Part shown: in pieces, positions 1-20,925 of the stretch
How positions within the stretch are numbered: the first letter of the stretch is position 1
How the letters are laid out: every line of letters starts with the position of its first letter
Position numbers and translations under genes: made by a program
Origin: Nymphaea colorata
Lineage: Eukaryota > Streptophyta > Magnoliopsida > Nymphaeales > Nymphaeaceae
Direction of reading: 5' to 3'
Assembly (NCBI RefSeq): GCF_008831285.2
Contig: NC_045147.1
Location: forward strand, 4,056,001 to 4,120,000
Length of the DNA stretch: 64,000 nt
The notes under the pieces: model-generated
The model's database searches: none
What the model was told of the DNA's origin: nothing
What the model saw: the letters and a program-made list of their open reading frames with translations, nothing else

Positions 1-790
1 CTTGGGTATTTACCTTCACGGTTGTGTCAAAAATAAGCACATCACTGAAGCATCCATAATCTAACCGAGACCTTGAGTGTGCCTAGAAGACATTTGTAGC
101 ATAACTATCATCATCCATATGAATGGTGTTATAGAAACCTAGGTCTTTACTTAAACTTTGTTGAAGAGATTCGACCAATGACATATATTATCCTTATTTC
201 AGCGATTCTATCATCTTGCTCCTTTACTGGTTTTTATGATCCATGTGTGTGAATGGAACATTCTCATGACCACCTTCTACATTAACAAAAGGTCATATGC
301 CTTCCATAGCAGTATGCCTGCAGCATCAGCCAACTCATTTATTTCAGCATACGACGATGACAAGTTGCGATGCGTTCTCAATATGTGGCTCATGCAAGAA
401 GGTGCCAATAGATGGTTGTGTTCAATCGCCATTGCATAAAATCCAATATTTTTCATTCAAATGCATTGCCAGCTCCAAATTGGCAGCACAACCGCACCCT
501 ATATCAATCTCGTGCTTCTTTATATATGGAATTGATCTCTTCCATCCTTCTCTCGAACAAACATATGACCTTCTCACGACCATGCCTTGTGCATTTCTCT
601 CCATGCTACCCTTTCTTACATTGAACCTGTAGCAAAAAGCATAATAATTATAGAAAAGGTATGATGTGTCCTCCATCTTGAACTCCATTCCTATAGTAGG
701 AGCACGTTTTTTGGGATCATCCATCTTAATCTCCAGTCCTATAGTAAGAGCACGTTCTTCTGGATCCTCCATCTCGAATTCCATTCATAC
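1..790 (-). pseudogene. Decayed FAR1-related / MULE-type sequence, runs off the left edge
   Basis: Read on the minus strand, 784 to 422 is open and resembles the FAR1 DNA-binding region: a YAFCYRFNVRKGS stretch, then VVRRSYVCSREG, then an IGCGCAANLELAMHL segment, matching the family pattern of aromatic/VRKSS, R-x-FVCSREG and GC-x-A-x-L. The segment 145 to 1 continues with GFYNTIHMDDDSYATNVF, a stop, AHSRSRLDYGCFSDV and LIFDTT, matching the family's FWADA-RSR-Y-FGDVV-FDTTY block at the start of the MULE transposase domain. Stops and frame changes separate the two blocks, so it is not an intact gene. FAR1/FHY3 proteins are plant transcription factors derived from Mutator-like transposases. This could be a dead FAR1-related gene or a dead MULE. 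The rest of the transposase would lie left of the window. Confidence 0.6.
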
Positions 791-1392
791 AAAAAAAGTA
801 TGTTCTTTGCGATTTTTTTATCTCCTCACAAAGGGTCTCAGTCGCCATTTGATAATGATGATGTCACGTGCACTGTGCCATCTGATGATGTAGATATTTA
901 ATACATTGTGCAACCTACGAAGCATAAAGTTCGCCAACCAATAACATTGAACATCATCTCATAAATTATTTATTTCATGCATGAATTCATTCGATCAAAT
1001 AACATTCAACATTATCTCACCATAAAATCCATCGACTAATAATGAACCTTATCTCACACATTAGCTATCTCATGCAACAATTTATCCCATGAATTTGTTA
1101 TCTCACGCATTCATTATGCCACAAATTTGTTATCTCATGCAAACTATCTGAAACACATTACATCGTAACATTATTTAGCACATGAACAAGGTTGTTGTAG
1201 TTATTTCATCTATAAGATTCATATGACACCATACCTGTTGCATCAATTTTTTTTTCAAATTATTCCTTTACCTTTTCCTTCAAATCCTAAGGAATGATCA
1301 TTTGATTTCTTCGAATTGTCCAACCATAGAAAAAAAGTCCTGCAGGGTCATTCAAGTAAATATGCATATGTACGTACATATGTTGCGTCCAT
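791..1392. other. AT-rich spacer, no gene seen
   Basis: This stretch is AT-rich and has no coding signal. Short degenerate reiterations of a TTATCTCA(T/C)GCA-like motif occur around 960-1150. No transposon ends or RNA gene were recognised. Confidence 0.5.
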
Positions 1393-1600
1393 GCAATGTA
1401 AGGTCATTCAAGTAAATATGCATATGTACATTTTTCATCACAAAGGTCAATACTAAAATATTACATCTGGGTAGTAGGGTCTACCTTATGATGTGGCTGT
1501 GCAATGTAAGGGCATTCAATTAAGTATGCTCATGTACATTTTTTGTCACAAAGGTCAATACCAGAACTTTACATATATGTAGTAGGGTCCACCCCAATGC
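1393..1600. repeat. Two-copy tandem repeat, period 108 bp
   Basis: GCAATGTAAGGTCATTCA at 1393 recurs as GCAATGTAAGGGCATTCA at 1501. The following bases also match (CAAAGGTCAATAC and GTAGTAGGGTC blocks) with scattered differences. A partial third copy of the GTCATTCAAGTAAATATGC part lies just upstream near 1340. It is an old, diverged local duplication. Confidence 0.75.
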
Positions 1601-4600
1601 ATGCTTGTTGCATACATGGGGTGGCGCATAGAACTCATTCTACTTGTTGGTTGCTGGAGACGTCTAGAGTAGCGGAGTACTTGCATGAGCAGAAACACTA
1701 CTTCTTGAAAGTGCTTCAACGAGGATTGCAGACAGCTTCAGTGGCAATGGAAGTCGCCTGGAATGGGAGAGTTGCAGACATTTTAGAGGGAGAGCTAGAA
1801 AAACGCCTAAAGCAAGGGAATTCCCTTCATGAGCTGGAATACCACTCCTTGAAGATGCTTCAGCCAGGATTCCTTTGCTGGTCTGCTAAGGGCTCTCTTT
1901 ATAGAGCCCAAATCATGATGACTTATTGCTGAGATTTGATCCCCTTTTCTTGGGACCAAGTGAGATCAAGAAGAAGATCTCTCTTGATTAAGCATGAACA
2001 GGAGGATAGGATGTTTTTTGGCTGCACCTCTCCTTCAACCAATCTAATTTCAGCCTTTATATATATATATATATATTAGAGAGCACCTGGATTAGGCCGA
2101 TCTTGGTCAGACTTCATGATTTCCCAGGAGGAAATCAAAAGGGCAACACACCATTTATGGCTGTTACCTTAGATTTTCCCCATTCCTTACAAAATCTGGT
2201 TTGATTTTATAGGATTTGTCTTTCTAAGGGAGGCTTTGGGATTAGAAGAATCTGCCCATTTGAGCGACTCTAGTGTGTTATTGCTACGAGGGTAGTACCA
2301 AGTGTTGTCCTTGGCTCCCTGGAAGAGAGGTTGAGGAGGACACCCAAGGTGGGTGGCTCCTGATTCATTTCTCTTTTGCTTTATTGAACAGTTTCTCTTT
2401 TTCTTTAAAGGAAAGAGTGAAAAAAGGGGGGCATGCCTATCAGAGGCTGTCTCCAGCAGACTCTGCAAAGGAAATCATCTTGTAAACAGATTGATATATT
2501 TTCAGATTTGGTGGTTTTTCAAGAAAATCTAAAGAAGAGCATGCCATTCATAGCTGCTTCTTTAGTCTCTTTCTTTTGAAAACAGATCAACTTAATTGAG
2601 CTGGTCTGTTCTAAAAATTTTTGGGGAATGAGAAGAGCATGCCCATTTGGGTGGCTTTTGTCTGGTATTTTCAGAAAAAGGGAGGCAGAATGAATCAATC
2701 TTGATATCATCCTATTCTATCTTTTGAAAATTCGAGGAGCACATCCAGGTTGGGCAGCTCCTTGATTAGCTTTGAGAATGGTTTACCTTCGAGCTGACCC
2801 TTCTTTCATTTTCTCAAAGTCTTAAGAATAGCTTAATTGAGCTGGTCTGTCTTTAAAAATCAAATTTATCAAGAAAGATCTTGGGAAGGGAAAGGAGCAT
2901 GGCTGAGGTGATTCTCCCTTAAGAGAAATTTTCTAAGTCAAACTAGACCAAAATGGAGTGAGAGAATGCCTAAAGAGGTGACTCTTTAACTCGTTCCTCC
3001 ATGCTAGTTTCATTTGAACTAACTTAGACTTTTTCGGAACGCAACCTAAACAAGGTTAGCTCTGGTACTCATTTGATTGAATGTTAATTTTTTGATTTGT
3101 TTCTTTAAAATCACTTAAAAATGATTTTAAAGGAAGGAATGAGTGATTTCATTAGAATCATTTTTAGGAGAAAAGAATTGGTTTTGAATTCTTATTGGTC
3201 ACTTTCTTAATTGGCATTTGACTAAGAGAAATTTAGTTTCCAATTGGGAAATTTTGAATCAAATAATGTGGTAACTATACAGGCTTATCCAGACCATATG
3301 ACCTTCGGCTAGACTTTATTTCAAAACATCGATCTCACCAAGTTTTGAATGTTTTCTCTAGCGAATTGACTGAGTTCTTATTGAGTACGGTTCAATTGTT
3401 TGGTGTACCGACCGAACTCTTTGGATTTGTTTGAGTTGGGTCATATGACCATGTACCATGGATTGTATAGATAGACTTGAATTGTCTTCGAATTATGGTT
3501 TTTTGGTGATTGAAGCGGACATTTTAGTCCAGCATTTTTTGAGAACTAAGTTAAAAATTTATCTTAATAGTTTGAATTTTCCTTAAAATTGAATTTTCAA
3601 AATCCGGACTTAGCTTCTTGATTTTAGGCCAAATTGATTTCACAATTTCTTCCAGTCTAAACTCTTGTTTAAATTTGACAAAAAAATTGATTGAAGGGAA
3701 TTTAGAGTTCGGATTATAATAAATTCCTTGACTAGGGTTCAGGATTAGATTTGGTGGACTTTGAAAGGGGTAGCTTAAAAATTTTGCCTGAGACATTTTA
3801 TAGAATTTCTAAAGTTGGCACTGAGAAAAATTTAGAAAATTTGGTGTTAACAAAATCACAAGATTTTAAATAAGACATTAGTCATTACTAAGATATTAAA
3901 TATCCATGTGTGAACATTAGAAATATTTTGGTTAGTTAGCAGCCGTTAGGATAAAGGAAGATATTTTGTGCCATGTACACATACCATCTTAACCTATAAG
4001 ACACTGAATGATGTAAAAAGAACAATATTGGAACGGATATAATGAAATTCATCTATTGACTCCTCTCAAGCAACAATCTATTTGGCGGATCTAGTAAACA
4101 ATTTAAGGGATTTTATTAAAAAAAATGTTCTCATTCAAATTGTCATGTGAAATTTTATTCATAAATATAACTACCTAGTGTAAGCACTATGGCTTGTTTC
4201 TAATATGCATTAGCTTCATCGAACCAAGCCTTTCTAATTTTTGAATATCCCTATTGTATGATCTATTTTTTATGTTGGAATAGGTAAGTCATTTTTTCCC
4301 TTAGAATTGTACTTAAGAGTTTCTTATCTCATATGACTCAATAGTCAACTCTTTTTTGGTGGCATGTCTTTCTTGATCTACTCTATCCACTGAATGAGAT
4401 GTATTTGAGATTTATCTCTTCTTGGCGATCTAATCTGATTGGTCAATTAATTAATTTCCATTTTTTGTGTTTTGAACTTTGTGTTTCTAATACCCTTTTG
4501 ATGGTTCCTCTTTGATTTTAGATTTCTTCATTTGTTTGTAATCTTTATTAGGACAAGTTGCTGCTTCCTTCGACTTGCAGCCACTTAAGATGATTACTAA

Positions 4601-4739
4601 ATTACATGGAATTTACTCCAACATCATTGCAACTATTACTATGATTGTTAACATTGTCTTCGTATGCCAATTGATTATATATTACTTTTCGGTTTGCATA
4701 GGGCTATGTAAAGAAAGTTATGAAAAATTAGATTATTAG
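1601..4739. other. Spacer with dispersed imperfect short repeats, no gene supported
   Basis: A motif of the type GAG(C)A-x-GCC-x-GG-x-TGGGTGGCT recurs imperfectly near 2325-2360, 2625-2655 and 2735-2760, suggesting a decayed repeat. A (TA)n tract sits near 2058-2080. A 129-codon open stretch near 1543-1932 shows no recognisable family. From about 3,000 to 4,739 the sequence is AT-rich and featureless. Confidence 0.4.
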
Positions 4740-5050
4740 AAATTTATTTTTTTTAAAAAAAGACCAATTGCAGTGATAAAATTTGTTGCTATATATTCAT
4801 CGGTAAATCGTTGAGCAACACTGGTGATATAACGATGAAAAGAATCACCACTATAGTCTAACACTAGTTAAAATATTAATTGGCGTACTAATCTATAACG
4901 GTGATTACTTCACTGCGATATATCTATACCGATGATGTGGACCCGTATAGCATTTTCAGATGGTGTCTATAGCGGTGACACTAATAGGGACAAAAGCACC
5001 GGTTCCTATAACAGCGGAGTGGATCACAGGTACAGACTTATTTTCTTATT
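4740..5050. mobile_element. Possible CACTA-like subterminal repeat region
   Basis: Short variants of a motif such as (T)ATAACGGTGAT, ATAGCGGTGAC and CACCACTATAG occur in both orientations within 250 bp, together with AGCACCGGTTCCTAT. Clusters of short direct and inverted motifs of this kind resemble subterminal regions of plant CACTA (En/Spm) transposons. No clear terminal CACTA with a 3-bp duplication was found, so only the resemblance is claimed. Confidence 0.3.
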
Positions 5051-8000
5051 GAGACGGTTGTTCATTCTATTTCAAGGATCTCTATTCTAGAACCGTACAT
5101 GAGATTTCCATCTACCACGGCTCATCCCTTTTCCATCAACAATGAGGGAAAAAATCCATGGAATCAAACAAACAATTGAAATGTTTTCCTTATAAAGTGA
5201 TGGGGGCTAGTGTTTTTTCCTAGAGGTCTTTTCTCATTTGTACCAAACATGTTGAACTTTTTTAGATTGATTGGTAACTCCAACAATTCTTTTTGTTCTT
5301 AATCCCCAATATTTCTAGGAATTAGTTGCTCCAACAATCTTTGGTAGTTATATGAATATCTAAAGTACAAATGAGATAAATGTTTGTTGTCCTAAGCATT
5401 CTTGGTCGACCCAATTCTGAAAAGAAAGAGGAATTATATATAAAGTTTTCATGTTATTGATTCCAAGATACAATGCTTTTTCCTCCATGCTACTTATTAG
5501 TACTAGTATAGTAAATTTGATGTGCAATATACAACCTATAGGTGTATTATTTGGTTTTAAGACTAGAATCAAGAAGCATCTCAAGTTGCATCAATCTGGA
5601 TATATGATAGAAGGGATTGCCTATCTTCGAAGTTCAAAGTTTCTCCAATCTCTTTCTTTCCACATTGAATTGTGCCTCTTTTTTATAAGAATAAGAATAA
5701 ATTAAATAGAGTTGTAAGAAAAAAAAAAGTTAATCCAATCACACCATCTCCATAATAGGACAATGACCCTTTTTCTCTCGAGGTGTTGGAATTTTTAGTA
5801 ATAAGATATTGATTACAATTGAAATGTTTATTAATAAGATTTCCATTTTATCTGATGTTTATGCGTACTTTAAAACTAACTTTATAATTCTTCTCATTAC
5901 CCCATGTGTGAATAATTTTCCATGCAAAGGAATTACATGATATGAAATGTGTAAAAAGGATTAAGAACTAATTAAAATAAAAAAATGTGAATTGTTTGTT
6001 TGGAACTTTTAGGAAGAGATCAATAAGGAACAATTAGAACACATTTGAATTTTCAATTCAAATCTCTGTTGAGACTATTAGCCATTTAATCAAGATGCAA
6101 GAATCAATGCATTTTTTCTATAGATTCTAATAATAACATAATAAACAATAACCTATCTAATAATAACCTAACCCAAATTTGATTCCTTTATGATAATAAA
6201 ATAATGAAATAAGAATGCCATGATAAAGATGGGGTTATGATGACTATCCATTTTGTGTGCATAGCTTGTACATATCATAACATTTGTAGAATGAAAATCC
6301 ATGGGATGATTTGTTGAATTGTAATAGATCCATAGCTCAGTGAAGGAATTGTTGTTGAAAAAATATAAAAGGAAACTTTAAAGTATCGATCAGTTGATTG
6401 ATTCCAACTTATTGACTTAATCAGTAGGAATAACATAATCAATAAGATAGGAGTATCCATCAACTTGACAAGGATGAATACATTTTTTCCCCTCAAAATT
6501 GAAGGAAGATTGTTCCTTGATGAAAAGTTTGATATAATAATGGATAAGTCATACATGTACTCAATAATATGAGTTATTCGCTGTTCACTTGGTTTCTAGG
6601 TCATCGTTAATAAGATAGATTATGCTTATCATGCAGTTGTAATACAACCTCACCATTGAATCATTTGGATCTCTGGTGATACAAACATACCAAAGTATTT
6701 GCCACTCTGTTAGGCCATAATGAACACACAATGTTTGTTTTTCTTATAAACAAGTATGAAATTGTGATCTTTTGCAAGAGTGAGATTGGTTTCTAAAAAT
6801 CACTTTCTGACATAGGGTTTTCACTAGCTAGTCTCAGCAATGCCTCTAGGTGGCGTATTTGTCTAAAATGAGATCTTAAAAAATGAGGCATAACGACTTC
6901 ACAGTTAAGAATAGGATAAACCTTAAAATTGAACTAAATGATAAACAACAGAAAGCCCATTAAAGTGCTAATGCTATAATAGATCGCAACTAGAGATTTA
7001 GAAAAAAGAAGGAAAAAAATCTTTTCACTATTTCTTTATCTCAAAGGCAACATTATCAATCATGGATTATAAAAAAATATGAAAAATCCATCTATTAGAG
7101 TCCAATTAATGGTGATTTCATTACAAATGTGATGCTCTAACCTCGAGTTTAGCAAACTCAACTCACATAACATAAAAATAAAAACTGAGGCTTAGTTTAA
7201 TAAGTTGGTGGGATCTTTGTTTATTATTGTTGAGCTAGTCAATTTAGTTGTAAGGGATCCATCCTAAGAATGCAATCTAAATCATAATAAAATTGTGTAT
7301 TCCTGATATTCCATTTTTAATATAGGAAAAAAAAGAACATTGATTGTTCCATTATTTTAGATTGAGCAGGAAAAATGCATAGAGTGTTACAAATTTAGTT
7401 CTATTAAGCTTATAAAAAACCACCAAGTGATAACTTAAGTTTAGTGAAACATTGGAACTAAAAATGGGGAATCGTAAGCCAAATCCTGCTTACAGAATGT
7501 ATGGGTTCCTTAGAAAGCAAGAACAGACAAACGACAAGTGCAGAGGCTTAATGGAAGTTGCTCCAATGAATTAGGTTGAAGGGTTGCAGAAGAATTTATC
7601 TTTCAACACCCTGGGGGACGATTCTATGTGTTGAAATATCAAATGATTAATTATAGTTTGAAACCTTTTTTTTTCTTTTTTTTATTTATTAATATATTAA
7701 TATATAATTATTATAATAAATATATAATACTAATTAGTTTGTAATTCTTTCATTTTGAATCATTCCCAATTTGAAATAAAAATAAACTATTCAATGAGAA
7801 AAACATTCGCTCTAGAGAATAAGGCTAGGAGAGAAATGTCTTATCATGTGAAAATAAAAATGGAGACCCACTCTACCTGTCGATATTAACAACAATATAA
7901 TTTACTTGTACTAGAAGAAAAGTTCATTGAGTTTAGAGATCATCAGAATTCAAGTCACCTCTGTCCCTAGTAAATGCCTAGTTTATGACCTAAGTGTTTA

Positions 8001-9850
8001 TCCAACTTTTTCACCAATGCTTACAAATTCGAAGTTGTTTAAAATTAGATATGAAATATTTATTATTTGCTCAATGTCTTTGGCAAACAGATAAATGTAG
8101 TTATTAATACAAATGAACACACACACACACACACACAATGATATGCAAGGAATCCCATTATTGAACCATTCAAAATGCATGTGCCTCTAAAGTAATTTTT
8201 TTTTAAATAATCCAAAAAAAGAATTTCAAGACTTGTTAATGTTTCAATAGTACCTTCAGATGATTTGATACATCCATATCCTATGTTGATAATGCATAAA
8301 GTTTGGTCACAACATTTCAGCTTGTAAAGTGGAGGACTGAAAGTCCTTGTGTCACCAATTCACTTGATATATAGTTAGTGTATTGAAATGAATATATACA
8401 AAGAGAAAATGAATATGTATTGAAATATAATGCATATTTGTTACGTTAATAGCATAGTAATCATTTATCGGGGTATCCACAATATACATTAGATTTTTGG
8501 GATGGCAAAGGAATACAGTTTTTCTTCTTTTTGTTTGTCCTCATTGTCCTTCCTTTGGCTCATGTTGATACTCTACACACATCCTAAGTTTTCTAAAAAC
8601 ATAAAAATTTAGTCCATCCAAAGGAATAGAAGTAAGAGTAGAAAAAACCATTTTTTATAAACATGAATCCAATCTTACCCTTTTTCATTTCTTAATTTTC
8701 AAATTTCTTTGCCCCTTCCCACATTTTTTTGATTTTTGAGCCCATCTAAGTTATGTGTGTGGTATGTAGTTCATGTTGTATCTTTTGAACTGTGCTATTG
8801 GTTCTACTCATATCAAGTGGATATGATACCACACATATTAGATGATGTTAATAAATTAATCACATATAAATAATTTACGACCATCTTTTATCCCATCATA
8901 ATGCAAAGGACATGACAGTCATGTTACTCTATCTAGAATAGAAGAATACATAAAATGTTGTTTGAACCTTTTGAGTCTTGTAAGCTAAAATAAATTCCTT
9001 ATCATTCAATAAACATCAATTCTTATCATTTGGTAATCACACTATAGTTTATAAAAAATTCATGCAATGTAATCCTTGGCTAGGGCCAACCAATCCAATT
9101 TTTGGGCATCAAAATCTGTTTTAATGCATGGATGATTATCATACGATATTCCCAACGTATCATAGGACTCATGTTCTAAAAAATCAATGTTTTCCAAATG
9201 TAAAAAACAAATAGAATTACAGGATTACTCATTGGGACAAATACTTGCATTCATACCTCTTTAGTTGGTTCACACCATATTGCATTCTCATCAAATGATA
9301 TGCACTAGCTAGAAATCCACTAAACACTACGTTATAGGTACATCGGGAACATGGATAATTGTAACCAAACATGTACAAAATGCTATAATGGAGTACCAAT
9401 CCTTGGACTTTACTTGTAAAGTTTATACTCCTTTGTAATTACAGCCCAATGATCTATAAACCAGCTCATGTTATATTATCCATGTAGATGAAGAACCTTG
9501 CATTTCTTTGATGTTCCCACATATTTTTATGAGTTTACACTACTTATGATGATGAAATTTATGAAGATTAATCCATGTACCATTTTATTTTGTACAAAAC
9601 ATCATATTTACTTCATTAAGTTGCAAGAAAATACTGAACTCTTTTATTTGAAAAATGCTTTAGAAGTCGTCTCTAAAGTTGATGTTGATTGATAGAGTAA
9701 TCATTAATCATAATTTGCAACATGAGTACTATGTCCAAGATAAAACTTTCGATTAGAAGTAAAACATCAATTTTGTGGTTGGGAGCTCACTCTAACTTGA
9801 CATTACCATTTGTTGTAATTTATAATGCATACACTGTGTCCAAGAGGAAA
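5051..9850. other. AT-rich spacer, no gene seen
   Basis: This is a long AT-rich region with only short open stretches. A (CA)n microsatellite lies at about 8117-8138. A minus-strand stretch around 6275-6740 looks faintly coding-like but is broken by many stops and was not assigned to any family. Nothing else is supported. Confidence 0.4.
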
Positions 9851-10760
9851 CTTGTGATTAGTAGTAAACAGTCAATTTTTGTTGGATCCATTCTATCGTT
9901 ATAGATCTCTTGATATAACTTCTTATAAATTTCATCATAGCATCTACAATTGTCTTTGATTTTAGGTGGGTAGCCCATCCATGACATTGATGGAGGATTA
10001 ACTTATTGGTTCTTTGAACAATACCATAAGAATCAATATTGAACATTCGTCCTATAATAATATAGGCTCCCATCACATATTTAATTTGGTTAAGACACTT
10101 CATATAGTCTTATTAAAGGAGTTGTTTTTGTTATTACTATACCAAATGTTCAAATAAAGTCAAATTGCATAGGACTTGATATTGTTACCAGTTCACAATC
10201 AGCAAAATCAAATGGGGAGCCTATTAATGAGGCAAATTCAATGAACCAACTAGTATCATAGGTAGATGGAAATAAGTTGGAGTATTGAACAATTGGAAAG
10301 ATCATTAAATGTTGTTGAAATAATTGAATTGGGGGTTGTTCAATGAAAGATCAATTGTCTTATAGGAACCCTTTGCTTCCATTTTATTGTTTGAATATTC
10401 AAGAAATAAGGTCATTACAATGCCCGTTCTTGCCATTCATAAATTCAACCAACAATTGGGATGGGCATGAATGTCAAAACTTTTGTAGATATGTATATGA
10501 CCAATATATCAAATCTCATGGAAAGTGCTTAAAATAAGATAGTTTCTAGGTATAATAGCAAATTCAAAATTTGTATCCAAGCATCCACCATTGGTTCTAT
10601 ACTTGATTACAAATAGAGAGCTTTTCCGTCCTTCTTTAAATGGAGTTAAAACTTCAAAAATTATAAATGCCAAAATAGGAATAACACTTGACATCATTAG
10701 AAAAGCCCAAAAGGTATCACATTTGTAAAGCAGAATATAAACATACTTCTATGAATGTAA
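9851..10760 (-). pseudogene. Unidentified coding-like relic
   Basis: On the minus strand, consecutive frames give protein-like text interrupted by stops and shifts: 10697-10509 includes [19 protein letters not shown] followed by [14 protein letters not shown]; about 10340-10170 includes TSWFIEFASLIGSPFDFADC; and 10103-9858 gives a further open stretch. The composition is less AT-biased at the codon level than its surroundings. I do not recognise the family and infer only a degraded coding sequence, perhaps from a transposable element. Confidence 0.25.
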
Positions 10761-12655
10761 AATATGTTGAACTCGTTTATTATTTAGAACTCCAACTTCA
10801 GCACATCACTCTACACGAGAACCGGTTATGATTAGATGTACTTCTTTGAATGTAGAATATACTAAATTCATTGAGTAATTAGAATTGTAATTGTCTATTA
10901 TCCATAACTCCATTTACTTACTCAAAATAAGAATTGGTGTAATCAAACCACATAGTTATTTAACATCGGCCTTCAAGATTATCTAGCAAATATATGACTA
11001 GTTCTCCTTTTTATTTGTCCTCGGGTTCTCCATGGAAACAAATGAAATTCATTCTAAATATACCTACTACAATAACTATAATTTATTGGTAACAAAATTT
11101 CTTTACACTAAAGTGTTTTTTGCTCTTTTGTCTTTGTTTAAGAGTTACAGTCATATAATTAAGTTATTATTATGTATTAATATTAAGTCATTAGTGATTT
11201 TCATTTTAGTATAATAGTGAGATGCAATAGTTATGACATAACATATGTTGCTTGGTAGCTGGATTGTTTTATTCTGTTGATTAACTTAGAACTGATAGTA
11301 GAATCTTCAATTAATTTGATATGGAATACTTGAACCGATTAGATTTGCTCTTTTCCTTGTACCAGATTTACACTTATATGATTAAATATGTTCAATTACA
11401 AGGAAACCTTAAAATGATTCATGACATAAGAAAATAAGTCTTATAGGCTAGCACTAACCTTGTATTTGAGTTATTTAATATCTTAAATTAATCATTCCAT
11501 TTTAGACTAATTCTTAGTGCTATATGATTTGGATTGACTTGAAATCCTGGTTCTGTTAATGAAGTTATTCATGGACAGACCAAGATGTTGGATTTCAGGA
11601 ACATCCAAGAACGATTTTTTTGAAGCATCCCCACATGGCTAGATCGATAGTGGCATTGTTTAGTTTAAGCATAAGGTCATAAGTGACCCCATAAGACACT
11701 AGAGATAGAAGAGCGAAAAAACGTCGCTGGAACTTCTTTCATTAAACAAAATGAAGATCAATGCACTGTTACAAAGATGCAATGGCAAAGCTAGAAAGTT
11801 TTAGCTAAGGGACACTGATTCATTTTATCATTGCAAGTGATTGGGTGCATGTAGAGTTCCACGACACTAGCCTGGGTCTGGTGTGGGCACCCTACATGGC
11901 TAGGCCTGAGTCCAACACATGATAATAAGATTTTTATAAAGGTTTACATAGATGCCCACTCCTGCCCCATGGTATCTTCACTACTGGTTTTACTAAAAAG
12001 CAATGAATCTAGATCTAAAGATTCAGAACTCTTCCAAGCCCAAAAGACCTTAATTTTCATTCATAAATTATGAATTGGCAGAATTCAAATTGTGAGCAAT
12101 AGGAGTAGATTCAAATGAAAAAAGAAAAAATTGAACAAAGGAAAATTACGATTCAACTATTTTGCTAGTCTAGTTATATGAATATAATTTGACACCAAAA
12201 CAAGCAATAAAAGGGGTTTCATTTTACTATGATTTTTTTTTCTCCAAAATCCAAGAACGGGTCTTCCAGCCATGCAGCCATTAGCCAAGTTGGAGGTTTG
12301 TTTTAGCCTCATGTTATTATTTTGACTTCATTGATTAAAACTGCAATTAAGCATACCTAAAGTGCATCCATGACTCTTTCAGCAGTAAAAGGAGAAAAAG
12401 ATTGTTTATAATTCAATATTGGAAACATGCCCATTGGATGGAAGAAACACCTTTTTTTATTTTAAACCCCTAAGAATCACTTATACACGTGGAGGAATGC
12501 ACTCTTTATATTATAATTATATGGCCAAACTCGCCATAGGCAGTGATAATGAATGTGCTAAAAATTCACAATCATCTAGTGCAAAATCTATCATGGAATG
12601 CAAGCAATAGCAGAATAGTAGACATACTCACTCCAGTAGATCTAACATGGATGAT
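10761..12655. other. Spacer 3' of the MDHAR gene
   Basis: AT-rich spacer between the relic and the MDHAR 3' end. No gene, RNA or repeat structure was recognised. Confidence 0.5.
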
Positions 12656-12661
12656 TTTATT
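12656..12661 (-). terminator. Poly(A) signal AATAAA of the MDHAR gene
   Basis: AATAAA reads on the minus strand about 115 nt beyond the MDHAR stop codon, a usual distance for a plant 3' UTR. Confidence 0.55.
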
Positions 12662-12776
12662 ATAGACAAGACGTAAAAAGGCAATGCACTTCCGCCAAAT
12701 ACATTGCTAACAAGAAACACAGTTCGGATCAAATATCAACCCAACCCATTCAAGTAGATATGAAGACTAACAAGAA

Positions 12777-20709
<7,933 letters not shown>

Positions 20710-20925
20710 GAATGTGTGTTTGGTAGTGAGTGAGACAGAGAGAAAGAGAGAGAGAGGAAGTGTGTCGAGAAGGGAAGCAAGAGCGAGGAAATGGGAAAAA
20801 GTTAAGGGAGCGACCTGTAGGATATGGCGACCAATCAGTCTTCCTTCACATATAAATATATATTTGCACATGGACGACTGTGATTGGCCGACGGAGGGAC
20901 GCACCGTCACCGATGACGTGGCCGT
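20710..20925 (-). promoter_or_regulatory. MDHAR promoter and CT-rich 5' leader
   Basis: Reading toward the gene on the minus strand there is a bZIP-type ACGT motif (TGACGTGG on plus, 20914-20921), then CCAAT (20883-20887), then an AT-rich TATA box (20851-20862). The inferred start near 20,825 gives a leader of about 115 nt. The leader carries a CT-rich tract (plus-strand GA run near 20738-20760), common in plant 5' UTRs. The ATG at 20709 is the first in frame with the conserved MAEKHFKY start. Transcription start and factor binding are inferred. Confidence 0.55.

Noticed and set aside
1543-1932. 129-codon plus-strand frame
   Set aside because: Starts inside a tandem repeat copy and matches no family I know.
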